Counted from the first letter of the stretch, positions 6,019-13,980 are shown. The stretch is DNA of 17,248 nt from Eggerthellaceae bacterium UBA5906 (GCA_002431805.1 DJEE01000090.1:1-17248); one strand, 5' to 3'. A program made the numbers and translations. The notes: generated by a model from the sequence alone, not told the origin.

Positions 6019-7989
6019 ATGGATTCTAAACGCGAAAAGGACGCGGTACCCGCCGCCCCTGCAGAACCCGACACCGGCGGTGCCAACCAAGACACACCAG
6101 CGGAGCCCCGCGCCGATGGCTCGCGCAACGCAAAGCAACCTGCAACCGTCAAGCAGCCTAAAGAGCGCAGCGGGCTCGCGCAAATCCTGGACTTTGCAGG
6201 CAAGCGCAAGGCGCTCACGTACCTGGGCTGTGCGCTGTCCGGCATATCGCAGCTGCTGAGCTTCGGCCCGTTTCTATGCATCTGGTTTGTAGCGCGCGAC
6301 CTTATTGAGGTGGCACCGAACTGGCAGGCCGCCATCAACATCGCCGCGTACGGCTGGGCGGCCGTGGCGCTTGCGGCGGCGTCCATCGTCGTGTACTTCC
6401 TGGCGCTTATGTGCACGCATATGGCAGCGTTTCGCACAGCATCGAACATGCGCAAGCAAACCACCGAACACCTCATGCACCTGCCGCTCGGTTTCTTCGA
6501 CACGCACGCAACCGGTGAGCTGCGCCGCATCATCGACGGCTGCGCCGCCCAAACCGAAACGCTGCTGGCCCACATGCTGCCCGACTGCGCAGGCTCGGTG
6601 GTCATGGTGGTGGGCATGCTGGCGATGCTGCTGGTGTTCGACTGGCGCCTGGGCCTGGCGTGCCTTGCCGCCGTGGTTGTCTCGTTCTTCTGCCTGAAGC
6701 AGATGATGAGCGGCGAGGGCATGAAGTTCATGAAGCAGTACATGGGCGCGCTCACGAAGATGAACAAGACGGGCACCGAATACGTGCGCGGCATCCCCGT
6801 GGTGAAGGTGTTCCAGCAAACGGTGTACAGCTTCAAGGCGTTCCACGACGCCATTACCGAATACGCGGCCATGGCGCAGAACTATGCGGTGAACTTCTGC
6901 CGCGCGCCGCAGGTGGCGCAGCTGACGGTGCTCAACGGACTGGTCATCTTCCTGGTGCCCGTGGCCATTCTGCTGGCGCCGGGCGAAGGCGACTTCGCGC
7001 GCTTTGCGACGAACTTTGCGTTCTATGCCATCTTCAGTGCCATCATCCCCACGGCCATGACGAAGCTTATGTTCATGAGCGAGGCCACGCAGATGGCTGG
7101 TGATGCCATGGGCGAAGTGGGCAAGCTGCTTGCCACGCCCGTACTGCCCGTATCCGCCGCGCCGAAGCGCGCCTGCGGCAACGACATCACGTTTGACCAC
7201 GTCAGCTTCACGTACGAAGGCGCCGAGCAGCCCGCACTTGGCGGCGTGAGCTTCACCGTGCCCGCCGGCAAAACGGTGGCGCTGGTGGGCCCCAGCGGGT
7301 CGGGCAAGTCAACCGCCGCCAGCTTGGTACCGCGCTTTTGGGACGTTTGCGCAGGTAGCGTGCGCATTGGCGGCACCGACGTGCGCGACATGGATCCGGC
7401 CGACCTCATGGGGCAGGTGGCGTTCGTGTTCCAAACCAACCAGTTGTTCGCGCAAAGCCTGGCCGACAACGTGCGCGCCGCACGCCCTGATGCCACCGAC
7501 GAGCAGGTGCTGGCCGCGCTTTCCGCCGCGCAATGCGACGACATCGTGGCGAAGCTGCCGCAGGGCATCCACACGCAGCTGGGCACGGGCGGTGCGTACC
7601 TTTCGGGCGGCGAAGTGCAGCGCGTAGCGCTGGCGCGCGCCATCCTGAAAGACGCGCCCATTGTGGTGCTTGATGAGGCAACCGCGTTTGCCGATCCGGA
7701 AAACGAAGCGCTTATCCAGCGAGCTTTGGCGAGCTTGGCCGCCGGCCGCACCGTGTTGATGATTGCGCACCGCCTGTCCACCGTGGTTGGCGCCGACAAC
7801 ATCGTGGTGCTTGACGGCGGGCACGTGGCCGAACAGGGCACCCATGCGCAGCTGGTCGCCACCGGTGGCCTGTACGCCCGCATGTGGAGCGACTACGAGC
7901 AAGCCGTTGCCTGGAAGATCGCAAGCGACGACACGAAGGCGGCAGACGACACGCCTGTTGCCGCCGCCACGGAAGGAGGTGAGGCGTGA
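6019..7989 (+). CDS. Half-ABC transporter, siderophore (YbtP/IrtA)-like
   Basis: Fused membrane-ATPase subunit of 656 residues in the inner membrane. Residues 1-50 are a charged, disordered leader. An exporter-fold transmembrane domain of about six helices follows (roughly 65-335). Within it, TEYVRGIPVVKVFQQTVYSF (about 253-272) is wording I associate with the IrtAB/YbtPQ subgroup. The ATPase has Walker A GPSGSGKST (424-432), Q-loop Gln472, signature LSGGE (528-532), Walker B IVVLDE and switch His584. The D-loop reads AFADPENE instead of the common SALD/SSVD, again as in that subgroup. A strong AGGAGG precedes ATG 6019. It overlaps the next gene at its stop codon, so the two very likely form one heterodimer. 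Such exporter-fold pairs import ferric siderophores in Mycobacterium and Yersinia; export of a peptide or drug is the alternative. Confidence 0.87.
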   Translation: MDSKREKDAVPAAPAEPDTGGANQDTPAEPRADGSRNAKQPATVKQPKERSGLAQILDFAGKRKALTYLGCALSGISQLLSFGPFLCIWFVARDLIEVAPNWQAAINIAAYGWAAVALAAASIVVYFLALMCTHMAAFRTASNMRKQTTEHLMHLPLGFFDTHATGELRRIIDGCAAQTETLLAHMLPDCAGSVVMVVGMLAMLLVFDWRLGLACLAAVVVSFFCLKQMMSGEGMKFMKQYMGALTKMNKTGTEYVRGIPVVKVFQQTVYSFKAFHDAITEYAAMAQNYAVNFCRAPQVAQLTVLNGLVIFLVPVAILLAPGEGDFARFATNFAFYAIFSAIIPTAMTKLMFMSEATQMAGDAMGEVGKLLATPVLPVSAAPKRACGNDITFDHVSFTYEGAEQPALGGVSFTVPAGKTVALVGPSGSGKSTAASLVPRFWDVCAGSVRIGGTDVRDMDPADLMGQVAFVFQTNQLFAQSLADNVRAARPDATDEQVLAALSAAQCDDIVAKLPQGIHTQLGTGGAYLSGGEVQRVALARAILKDAPIVVLDEATAFADPENEALIQRALASLAAGRTVLMIAHRLSTVVGADNIVVLDGGHVAEQGTHAQLVATGGLYARMWSDYEQAVAWKIASDDTKAADDTPVAAATEGGEA

Positions 7990-9752
7990 TGCTGTTCGAT
8001 TCCCTGAAAGAAACCTACGCGCTGTCCGACGAGGCCGTGCGCGGCGTGAAATTGGGCACATTGTGGACCGCCGTCACGAACCTGGTGACCATGGGCGGCA
8101 TGGCCGCACTGTTTTTGGCCATGGACGCGTTCATTAAGCATCTAACGCAAGGAGCCGAGCTGCCCAGCATCACTCCGTTCGCCATCGGGCTTGCGGTGTT
8201 CATCGTGGCGCTATTCGCCTCGAATTGGCAGCAGTACAACTACACGTACAACGTGTTCTACAAGGAAAGCGGTCGACAGCGCATCGACCTGGCCGAGCAC
8301 CTGCGTAAGCTGCCGCTGGCGTTCTTCGGCCGCCGCGACTTGGCCGACCTGACCGAAACCATCTTAGGCGACGTGCGCACCATGGAACATGCCTACAGCC
8401 ATGTGCTGGGCGAGCTGTACGGCGCAGTGCTGTCAACCTCGCTTGCATTCATCGGCTGCGTGGTGTTCGACTGGCAACTGGCGCTGGCAGCGTTTTGGAG
8501 CGTGCCGGTGGCGTTCGCCGTGCTGTTCGCCACGCGCCGCCCCATGGAGCCGGTTATTCGCCGCACGCGCGATGCCGCCATCACGGTAAGCGAGGGTGTG
8601 CAGGAAACGCTCGATTGCGTGCGCGAAATCCGCGCCACAAACCAGGAAGCGCACTACTTAAGCACGCTGAACAGCAAGATCGACGCGGCCGAGCGCACCA
8701 CCACCGGAGCCGAGCTGGCCAACGGCCTATTGGTGAACAGCTCGTTCATCGTGCTGCGCCTGGGCATCGCCACCACGCTTATCTGCGGCGCCGCTCAAGT
8801 TGCCGCAGGTCAGGTTGACTTTATGGTGATGTTCGCGTTCTTGCTGGTGGTGTCGCGCATCTACGCGCCGTTCGACCAGTGCCTTATGCTGGTGGCCGAG
8901 CTGTTCTCTGCTAAGAATTCCGCCCGTCGCATGCAGGAGATTATGCACGAGCCCCTGGCAAGCGGTTCAACCGATTTCGCGCCCGCAAACCACGATGTGA
9001 CGTTTGAGCACGTGGCGTTTTCCTACGGTGCCGGCCCCGATGGCCGCGCCGGCGACACCGTGCTTACCGATGTGAGCTTCACGGCCAAGGAAGGCCAGAT
9101 CACCGCGCTGGTTGGCCCCAGCGGCAGCGGCAAGTCCACGTGCGCACGCCTGGCCGCTCGCTTTTGGAACGCCACAGCGGGCACAGTGCGCGTAGGCGGC
9201 GTGGACGTTTCGACCGTAGACCCCGAAACGTTGCTGCGTGATTACGCGGTGGTGTTCCAGGACGTGCTGCTGTTCGATGACACCGTTATGGGCAACATCC
9301 GCCTTGGCCGCCGCGACGCCACCGACGCCGAGGTGCTGGCCGCCGCGCGCGCCGCGAATTGCGACGAGTTCGTGCGCCGCATGCCGCAGGGCTACAACAC
9401 GCCCATCGGGGAAAACGGCAGCAAGCTTTCCGGTGGCGAACGCCAGCGCATCTCCATTGCCCGCGCGCTGCTCAAGAATGCGCCCATCGTGTTGCTCGAC
9501 GAGGCCACAGCTAGCCTGGACGTGGAGAACGAAACGCAGGTTCAGCAGGCGCTTTCACGCTTGCTAGCAGGGAAAACGGTCATCGTGATTGCCCACCGCA
9601 TGCGCACGGTGGAAAATGCCGACCACATTGTGGTGCTGCGCGACGGCATGGTTGCCGAGCAAGGCTCGCCGGCAGAGCTGAAAACCGCCGGTGGCCTGTT
9701 CGCCCGCATGGTGCAGCTGCAAAAGGAAAGCGACACCTGGCAGCTAGCGTAA
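7989..9752 (+). CDS. Second half-ABC transporter, YbtQ/IrtB-like partner
   Basis: 587-residue membrane-ATPase subunit, partner of the preceding gene. The transmembrane domain (about 25-310) has the usual exporter topology. The ATPase shows Walker A GPSGSGKST (376-384), Gln424, signature LSGGERQR (480-487), Walker B VLLDE (501-505), D-loop ASLDVENE and switch His536. All catalytic elements are intact in both subunits, so neither ATP site looks degenerate. Translation is coupled to the first gene. ATG 7989 shares its A with the upstream TGA stop (TGATG), and GGAAGGAGGT at 7971-7980 serves it. A GTG at 7986 is an alternative start giving one more residue. The stop codon is followed two bases later by a long perfect hairpin. 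Substrate and direction cannot be read from sequence; the divergent AraC gene favours a siderophore or iron role. Confidence 0.88.
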   Translation: MLFDSLKETYALSDEAVRGVKLGTLWTAVTNLVTMGGMAALFLAMDAFIKHLTQGAELPSITPFAIGLAVFIVALFASNWQQYNYTYNVFYKESGRQRIDLAEHLRKLPLAFFGRRDLADLTETILGDVRTMEHAYSHVLGELYGAVLSTSLAFIGCVVFDWQLALAAFWSVPVAFAVLFATRRPMEPVIRRTRDAAITVSEGVQETLDCVREIRATNQEAHYLSTLNSKIDAAERTTTGAELANGLLVNSSFIVLRLGIATTLICGAAQVAAGQVDFMVMFAFLLVVSRIYAPFDQCLMLVAELFSAKNSARRMQEIMHEPLASGSTDFAPANHDVTFEHVAFSYGAGPDGRAGDTVLTDVSFTAKEGQITALVGPSGSGKSTCARLAARFWNATAGTVRVGGVDVSTVDPETLLRDYAVVFQDVLLFDDTVMGNIRLGRRDATDAEVLAAARAANCDEFVRRMPQGYNTPIGENGSKLSGGERQRISIARALLKNAPIVLLDEATASLDVENETQVQQALSRLLAGKTVIVIAHRMRTVENADHIVVLRDGMVAEQGSPAELKTAGGLFARMVQLQKESDTWQLA

Positions 9753-9754
9753 AA

Positions 9755-9789
9755 ATGGGTCAAAACCAACCAGGTTGGTTTTGACCCAT
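9755..9789 (+). terminator. 35-base perfect palindrome at the ABC operon end
   Basis: ATGGGTCAAAACCAACC (9755-9771) is exactly complementary to 9773-9789 around a single central base, giving a 15-pair hairpin with a 5-base loop in RNA. It starts two bases after the stop codon of the second ABC gene. No T tract follows (CGGGGAGG), so it is either an unconventional terminator relying on Rho or RNA stability, or a dyad bound by a protein. Confidence 0.55.
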
Positions 9790-9802
9790 CGGGGAGGCGC
9801 CA

Positions 9803-9949
9803 CGCGCGAACAAGAGGCGGGGTGGCGTTCGCGGATAGCCCATTGGGAAATGAGCGGCAAACGCGAACATTGCGCGCATCCCCGTGTTCGCATTTGCGAG
9901 CGGGCGTCGTTGGCAACATGGCCAACGACGCCCGCTTTGCGTAGCAAAG
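9803..9949. repeat. Run of four hairpins in the convergent gap
   Basis: Four inverted repeats follow one another. CGCGAAC at 9805-9811 pairs with 9827-9833. GCAAACGCGAACA at 9857-9869 pairs with 9885-9897 with one mismatch. AGCGGGCGTCGTTGGC at 9899-9914 pairs perfectly with 9921-9936 over a 6-base loop. CTTTGC at 9935-9940 pairs with 9944-9949. None has a clear T tract. They lie between the convergent ABC and gadB genes, so they may block transcripts from both sides. Confidence 0.55.
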
Positions 9950-9950
9950 G

Positions 9951-10127
9951 GAAAATTACGGCACGAATTGCGTATTTCCGGAAAGTTAGCCACTTGATTT
10001 ACCGCCTGCAAGCCAGGGTGCACAAGCCTTCCGCGACAAAACTCCTGGTCGGCTAATTGCCACTCGCATTATCCCTGCTATAACCGTGGGAAACATTCCG
10101 AAAAGAGGCGTTTTGTGCCGCAAAATG
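9951..10127. repeat. Element with imperfect terminal inverted repeats (copy B)
   Basis: The left arm (about 9956-9991) reads GGCACGAAT from 9960, then TATTTCCGGAAAGTT. The right arm (10087-10119, opposite strand) reads GGCACAAAACGCC then TTTTCGGAATGTT. About 23 of 32 positions match between arms. The left arm shares GGCACGAAT and CGGAAAGTT, in the same spacing, with the element at 3541. The interiors of the two copies differ, so only the ends are conserved. No coding potential. Confidence 0.5.
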
Positions 10128-10159
10128 CATCGCAGTGCGCATAATGCGAACAAAATACC

Positions 10160-11626
10160 CTACCTGCCGCTGTGGTCGAAGGCTTTGCCGGTGCGAGCGG
10201 CAACTTGGCCGTTTAGGATGTCGATTTGCTTGCGCATGTCGCGCACGAGCGCAATGGCCAGCGGCATGCTGAAGTCTTGGCGCACCACCAAACGCTGCAC
10301 GTCAAGGTGCTCCAAGTTCGCCGGCATGGGATACGCCGGCACCAACCATCCCTGCATGCGCAGGCGGTCGGCCAGGTCGTACAGCGTCCAGCCGCGCTCG
10401 CCCGCCGCCGCAGTGCCGGCCGCGCAGCCGCCAACGTTCGCGCACCCCGCGCCGGGTTTGAGCGTCCAGCACACGATGGGCAGGTGCTCGGCGGCCTCGA
10501 ACAAATCGAAGCAGCCCATGTCGCCAATCTGTTGCGCCAGGTAGCGCGCCACATCAAGCGTGCGCTGGTGAATTTCGCGATACCCTTGGCGGCCGTTGCG
10601 CATGAGCATGTAGTACTGCCCCACAATTTGGCTGGCCGAGCGCGAGAAGTTGATGGCCATGGTGGCCTCTTTGCCGCCCAGGTAGCTTACCCAGAAGATA
10701 AGCTTTTCGGGCAGCGCCGCCTTGCCTCGCCACACAACCCAGCCCACACCCGGGTACACCAGGCCGTACTTGTGCCCCGACGTGCTGATGGACCACACGT
10801 TTTCCAAGCGGAAATCCCATTTCAGATTCGGTTCCACAAACGGCGCGAACATGCCGCCGCTTGCCGCGTCCACGTGAATGCGCACGCACGCCCGCGGGTG
10901 CTGCTTGTTGTACGCGGAAAGCTTCGCGTCAAGCGCGGCCACATCGTCGTAGCGCCCTGTGTAGGTAATGCCCAAAATGGCCACCACGCCGATGGTGTCG
11001 GTGTCCACGTAGTCCATAACCGTATCGATGTTCAGCGACAAGTGATCGCGGTCAAGCGGCACCAGTCGCATGTCAACGTCCCAATAGCGGCAGAACTTCT
11101 CCCAGCACACCTGGTACCCACTGCAAATTACCAGGTTAGGCCGACGCGTGCGGTAGTCCACGCCGCGCACGGCGCACTGCTGCTTCCAGCGGAACAGCAT
11201 GCCCAAGCCGCCCAGCATGCACGCCTCGGAGCTGCCAACCGTCGACGTGCCAATGGGCTGCTCGGCCGCGTTGGCGTGCCACAGGTTGCCAATCATGGCC
11301 ACGCAGCGGTTCTCAAGGTCGGCTGTCATGGGATATTCGTCCTTGTCGATGGCGTTTTTCTCCAGGTTGTCGGCCATCAGCTTCACCGCCGTGGGCTCCA
11401 TGTACGTCTGACAAAACGTTGCAGAGTTCTGCGTGGCGTTGCCCTCGATGGACAAGTACTCGCGGATCATCTCGGCGGCAATGCGCGGCTCAACAGGCGC
11501 ATCGTTCATCTGCGCAGACGGCATGGCCACATCAGACGCCTCGCTGCCGAAAATAGGCGTAAGGTAACGGGTTTGCTCATCAAGCTCAGCCAGCTGGCTT
11601 GAAGGCTTTTGCGGTTTATCGAACAT
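10160..11626 (-). CDS. gadB: Glutamate decarboxylase
   Basis: PLP-dependent enzyme converting L-glutamate to GABA and CO2 while consuming a proton, in the cytoplasm. It has 488 residues and resembles E. coli GadA/B along nearly its whole length. Recognisable in order: TYMEPTAVKLMADNLEKNAI, GTSTVGSSEACMLGGL, HVDAASGGMFAPFV (Asp253), STSGHKYG with the PLP lysine at 286, YLGGKEATMAINFSR, and LYDLADRLRMQGWLVPAYP near the end. An Ala/Gly/Cys-rich insert at about 391-411 is not in the E. coli enzyme. The tail ends FDHSGR; its His485 is placed like E. coli His465, which closes the active site at neutral pH. ATG 11626 has AAGGAG eight bases upstream. A TAATTAT box near 11650 (minus strand) could be a -10. 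The antiporter gene gadC lies 209 bases upstream on the same strand. Confidence 0.96.
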   Translation of the reverse strand: MFDKPQKPSSQLAELDEQTRYLTPIFGSEASDVAMPSAQMNDAPVEPRIAAEMIREYLSIEGNATQNSATFCQTYMEPTAVKLMADNLEKNAIDKDEYPMTADLENRCVAMIGNLWHANAAEQPIGTSTVGSSEACMLGGLGMLFRWKQQCAVRGVDYRTRRPNLVICSGYQVCWEKFCRYWDVDMRLVPLDRDHLSLNIDTVMDYVDTDTIGVVAILGITYTGRYDDVAALDAKLSAYNKQHPRACVRIHVDAASGGMFAPFVEPNLKWDFRLENVWSISTSGHKYGLVYPGVGWVVWRGKAALPEKLIFWVSYLGGKEATMAINFSRSASQIVGQYYMLMRNGRQGYREIHQRTLDVARYLAQQIGDMGCFDLFEAAEHLPIVCWTLKPGAGCANVGGCAAGTAAAGERGWTLYDLADRLRMQGWLVPAYPMPANLEHLDVQRLVVRQDFSMPLAIALVRDMRKQIDILNGQVAARTGKAFDHSGR

Positions 11627-11663
11627 ACTGTATACTCCTTACCTAAGGATAATTAGATGGGAT

Positions 11664-11688
11664 GCGTTGCACGCAAACGCGGCAACGC
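11664..11688 (-). promoter_or_regulatory. Inverted repeat upstream of gadB
   Basis: GCGTTGC (11664-11670) and GCAACGC (11682-11688) form a 7-base inverted repeat with an 11-base gap, about 40-60 bases before the gadB start. This is where an operator or the upstream part of a gadB promoter would lie. It could also simply be an RNA hairpin. Weak evidence. Confidence 0.25.
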
Positions 11689-11691
11689 ACG

Positions 11692-11781
11692 CGTGAACGC
11701 GGGGACGGAGGGGCGTGTTCACGGAAAACAATCGGGAATGTGGCGGTGCTACGCGAACACCTCTCCGTCCCCGTGTTCACG
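11692..11781. repeat. CGTGAAC hairpin element, copy 1 (gadC-gadB gap)
   Basis: A 90-base element. Its left arm (11692-11724) begins CGTGAAC, has the core GGGGACGGAGGGG and closes with GTGTTCACGG, so the arm is itself a hairpin. The right arm (11753-11781) is nearly the complement of the left, ending CCGTCCCCGTGTTCACG. Copy 2 lies at 13981-14072 in the same orientation; the left arms agree at about 31 of 33 bases. It occupies nearly half of the gap between gadC and gadB and could act as a terminator, attenuator or RNA stabiliser that sets their relative expression. Confidence 0.75.
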
Positions 11782-11835
11782 ATCGCCCACCCCCAGCTTG
11801 CTTCCGTGCCCGCGCTCGCTCGTTTTGACTTGCTT

Positions 11836-13533
11836 CTATTCGGAACGGGCCTGCTTTACAAGGCTTGCAAGGGCCACCGACGTTGTGACCAGGGGCGTTG
11901 CAGAATGCGCGTCACTGCCATGTATGCGCATGTGATGCGAATGCCGGCTTGTGCCCGACCCCGTTGGATGCGCCCAATGCCCGCGGCACGCGTAAATCAC
12001 GAACGGGATGGCAACCGACACGCAAAAGCTCACGGCCAGCGTGGCCTGGTACACGGCGTTGGCCTGAGCGTCCAAATCGCTTGACGGGAAGAAGCTGATA
12101 ACCAGCGTTGCCAGCGTAATAGCCAGGCCCGCAGAAGCCACAATCACCTTCCCCACTTTGCCGCCCGGCACGTTGAACGCGCGCGGCAGGCTAGCGTGGC
12201 GCAGCGTCAGCACCAGGTAACCCAGGAAGAACAGCACGTACCCCACCAGGTAAATGACCACCGTCAGGCCAATAGCGGTCAGGTAACCCACCGACGAGGA
12301 CGACCCGCCCGACAGCGCGATAGACCCGCACAGCACGGCATCCCACACGGTTACCAGGCACGCCTGCACCACCACGGTGAGCACGCTCACGCCATGCGCG
12401 TTGCGGCGGCCGAACGCCGGCGGGATGATGCCCTCGTTAGCCGTTTCAAGCAGCGCGCGCGACGGCCCCACGATCCAGGCAGACACCTCGGCAAGCACGC
12501 CAAGCGCCAGCAGCAGCGCCACAACGAACACCAGCGGAGCAAAACCAACGCCGAAATGGCCCACGAATATGGCGCGAAACGCTTCGATAACGCCAAACGA
12601 CAGGTTGCCGTCCAGCACGCGCGCCGGCAACGTGGTTGCCACGGCCATGCCGCCCACCGCGTCAAGCACGATGGTCAGCGCCGCAAGCACGATCATGACA
12701 GCCGGGTACGTGCGCGTAGGGTTGCGCAGCTCGTTAACGTGGCTGGCCGACGCCTCCACGCCCATGTACGCCAGAATGAACGACGCGAAAATCACCAGCG
12801 TGTCCACCTTGCCGAAATCAGGGATGGCTGCCGCTGGCGCAAGGGAGATGTCGGTTACGCCGCCGGTTGCAAAGTAGGCAACCAGGCCCACAAGCAAGAT
12901 GCCAACCGGCACCAAAATTCCTGCTAGAAAGCCGATTTTCGCAATACGTTCCGTAAGTTTCGTGCCACCTAGCTGCGTTAAGGTAAGCCCCCACACAATA
13001 ACGGCCACGCCAATGAACATGACCAGCGGGTCTTTATACAGCGCATCCCAATGCAGCACGTACGCCAGCGCCGCCAGGATGAAAAACGACATGGTCACAA
13101 AGCCCACGGTAATCTGAAACCACTGGTAGAACAGCGCAGCGAACCCCCAGCGTTTGCCTAGGGTATTGCCCACCCACGCGAAGATGCCGCCCGATTCCCA
13201 TCCACGCACCGTGGCCATTTCCGCCGCACACAGCGCCACGGGCAAGAACCATAAGATGCCGCCTACCAGCAGGAAAAACACCAGCTGCAAGCCGGAAGAG
13301 GCGAACGAGGGGTACTCGTACACGGTCATCACCATAGACGCCGTAATGGCGAAGAACCCGAAAAATCCCAGCTTGTGCGCGGCGTTTGACGCGGCAGATG
13401 CGGGTGCTGCGGCAGATCCGTCCGGCGATGCCGCCGGGGAACCCGTTGCCGTGGCAGACCCGGGAGCGCCGGCGCTTACCGCAGCGGTAGCGTGCACTTC
13501 CGCCTGCCCAAGGGGACTTGGCGATTCAGCCAT
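11836..13533 (-). CDS. gadC: Glutamate/GABA antiporter
   Basis: Inner-membrane APC-superfamily exchanger of 565 residues that imports glutamate and exports GABA. The match to E. coli GadC is strong: LGFFGFFAITASMVMTVYEY at the first helix, then FFLLVGGILWFLPVALCAAE, GTKLTERIAKIGFLAGIL, ILAYMGVEASASHVNELRNP, LLALGVLAEVSAWIVGPSRA and FNVPGGK. About 12 helices span residues 53-515. Residues 1-50 are an Ala/Ser/Pro/Gly-rich leader. The tail after the last helix has seven His in about 25 residues; in E. coli this region is the C-plug that closes the transporter at neutral pH. ATG 13533 is chosen because AAAGGAG lies eight bases upstream, although the frame is open to 13878. It precedes gadB on the same strand, as in an acid-resistance unit. 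A 10-pair hairpin sits in its leader. Confidence 0.95.
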   Translation of the reverse strand: MAESPSPLGQAEVHATAAVSAGAPGSATATGSPAASPDGSAAAPASAASNAAHKLGFFGFFAITASMVMTVYEYPSFASSGLQLVFFLLVGGILWFLPVALCAAEMATVRGWESGGIFAWVGNTLGKRWGFAALFYQWFQITVGFVTMSFFILAALAYVLHWDALYKDPLVMFIGVAVIVWGLTLTQLGGTKLTERIAKIGFLAGILVPVGILLVGLVAYFATGGVTDISLAPAAAIPDFGKVDTLVIFASFILAYMGVEASASHVNELRNPTRTYPAVMIVLAALTIVLDAVGGMAVATTLPARVLDGNLSFGVIEAFRAIFVGHFGVGFAPLVFVVALLLALGVLAEVSAWIVGPSRALLETANEGIIPPAFGRRNAHGVSVLTVVVQACLVTVWDAVLCGSIALSGGSSSSVGYLTAIGLTVVIYLVGYVLFFLGYLVLTLRHASLPRAFNVPGGKVGKVIVASAGLAITLATLVISFFPSSDLDAQANAVYQATLAVSFCVSVAIPFVIYACRGHWAHPTGSGTSRHSHHMRIHGSDAHSATPLVTTSVALASLVKQARSE

Positions 13534-13541
13534 AAAGGTTG

Positions 13542-13599
13542 CTCCTTTCGATAACGTTAGCAGTTGCGAAACGGCCCCGCCGTGCACAAGCGGGGCCGT
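13542..13599 (-). promoter_or_regulatory. gadC leader: RBS, TAACGTTA dyad and 10-pair hairpin
   Basis: AAAGGAG (13542-13548) decides the gadC start. Next to it is the octamer palindrome TAACGTTA (13552-13559). ACGGCCCCGC (13571-13580) pairs perfectly with 13590-13599 over a 9-base loop; on the minus strand it is followed by TTTCGC. The hairpin ends about 38 bases before the start codon. It may be a weak attenuator or leader structure; I do not recognise a known riboswitch class. Confidence 0.4.
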
Positions 13600-13722
13600 A
13601 AGACGAGAGAGCCAAGCCAACGGGCTGCATACATCAGGGTCGCAACCCGTTTCCCAGTTCAACGCGATGAAGAAGCACCACGCACAGGGAGGCCGCAAGG
13701 GGAAGACAGCCAGCTTGGCAAC

Positions 13723-13758
13723 GCCCCGGCATGAGGAGGAGGGGATAAGTGCCGGGGC
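13723..13758. repeat. 9-pair hairpin further upstream of gadC
   Basis: GCCCCGGCA (13723-13731) pairs exactly with TGCCGGGGC (13750-13758) around an 18-base purine-rich loop. There is no T tract on either side. It lies 190 bases before gadC in a stretch with no supportable gene. The rest of 13600-13880 shows nothing recognisable. Confidence 0.4.
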
Positions 13759-13885
13759 TTCAGCAGCGCTAGCATTGCTGACGGCAACCGTTCTACCACC
13801 GCCGCCGCGGCGTGCCCGCAGCAATCGCCATCGCTTACCGCCCCGTAGCCGCCACGTTGCAAACGCGAAAGAAAACAAGCGGCAA

Positions 13886-13945
13886 TGGGACAGAGGTCGG
13901 GTACTGTCTCACGTCCCAATGGGACAGGGGTCGGATACCGTCCCA
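13886..13945 (+). repeat. 26-base semi-palindromic units, two forward copies
   Basis: Two units at 13886-13911 and 13920-13945 share the form TGGGACAGGGGTCGG followed by RTACCGTCCCA, with a few substitutions in the first. The ends TGGGAC and GTCCCA make each unit a short hairpin. Eight bases separate the units. Inverted copies lie at 14101-14199; the second forward unit differs from the inverted ones at 14146 and 14174 by one base in 26. Confidence 0.8.
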
Positions 13946-13980
13946 GCAGGTCCGCGGGACGAGGTCGGCCGAAGAGCTAC

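Noticed and set aside
6019..9752. Multidrug exporter named from domain architecture alone
   Set aside because: The exporter fold is shared with siderophore importers; the D-loop wording and divergent AraC gene make the siderophore group at least as likely, so no drug-export name was given.
10226..11602. 458-codon open frame on the plus strand
   Set aside because: Antisense to gadB; His-rich, motif-free product with no ribosome-binding site.
13534..13878. N-terminal extension of the gadC frame
   Set aside because: The frame is open, but the translation does not look like protein, and the AAAGGAG site fixes the start at 13533.
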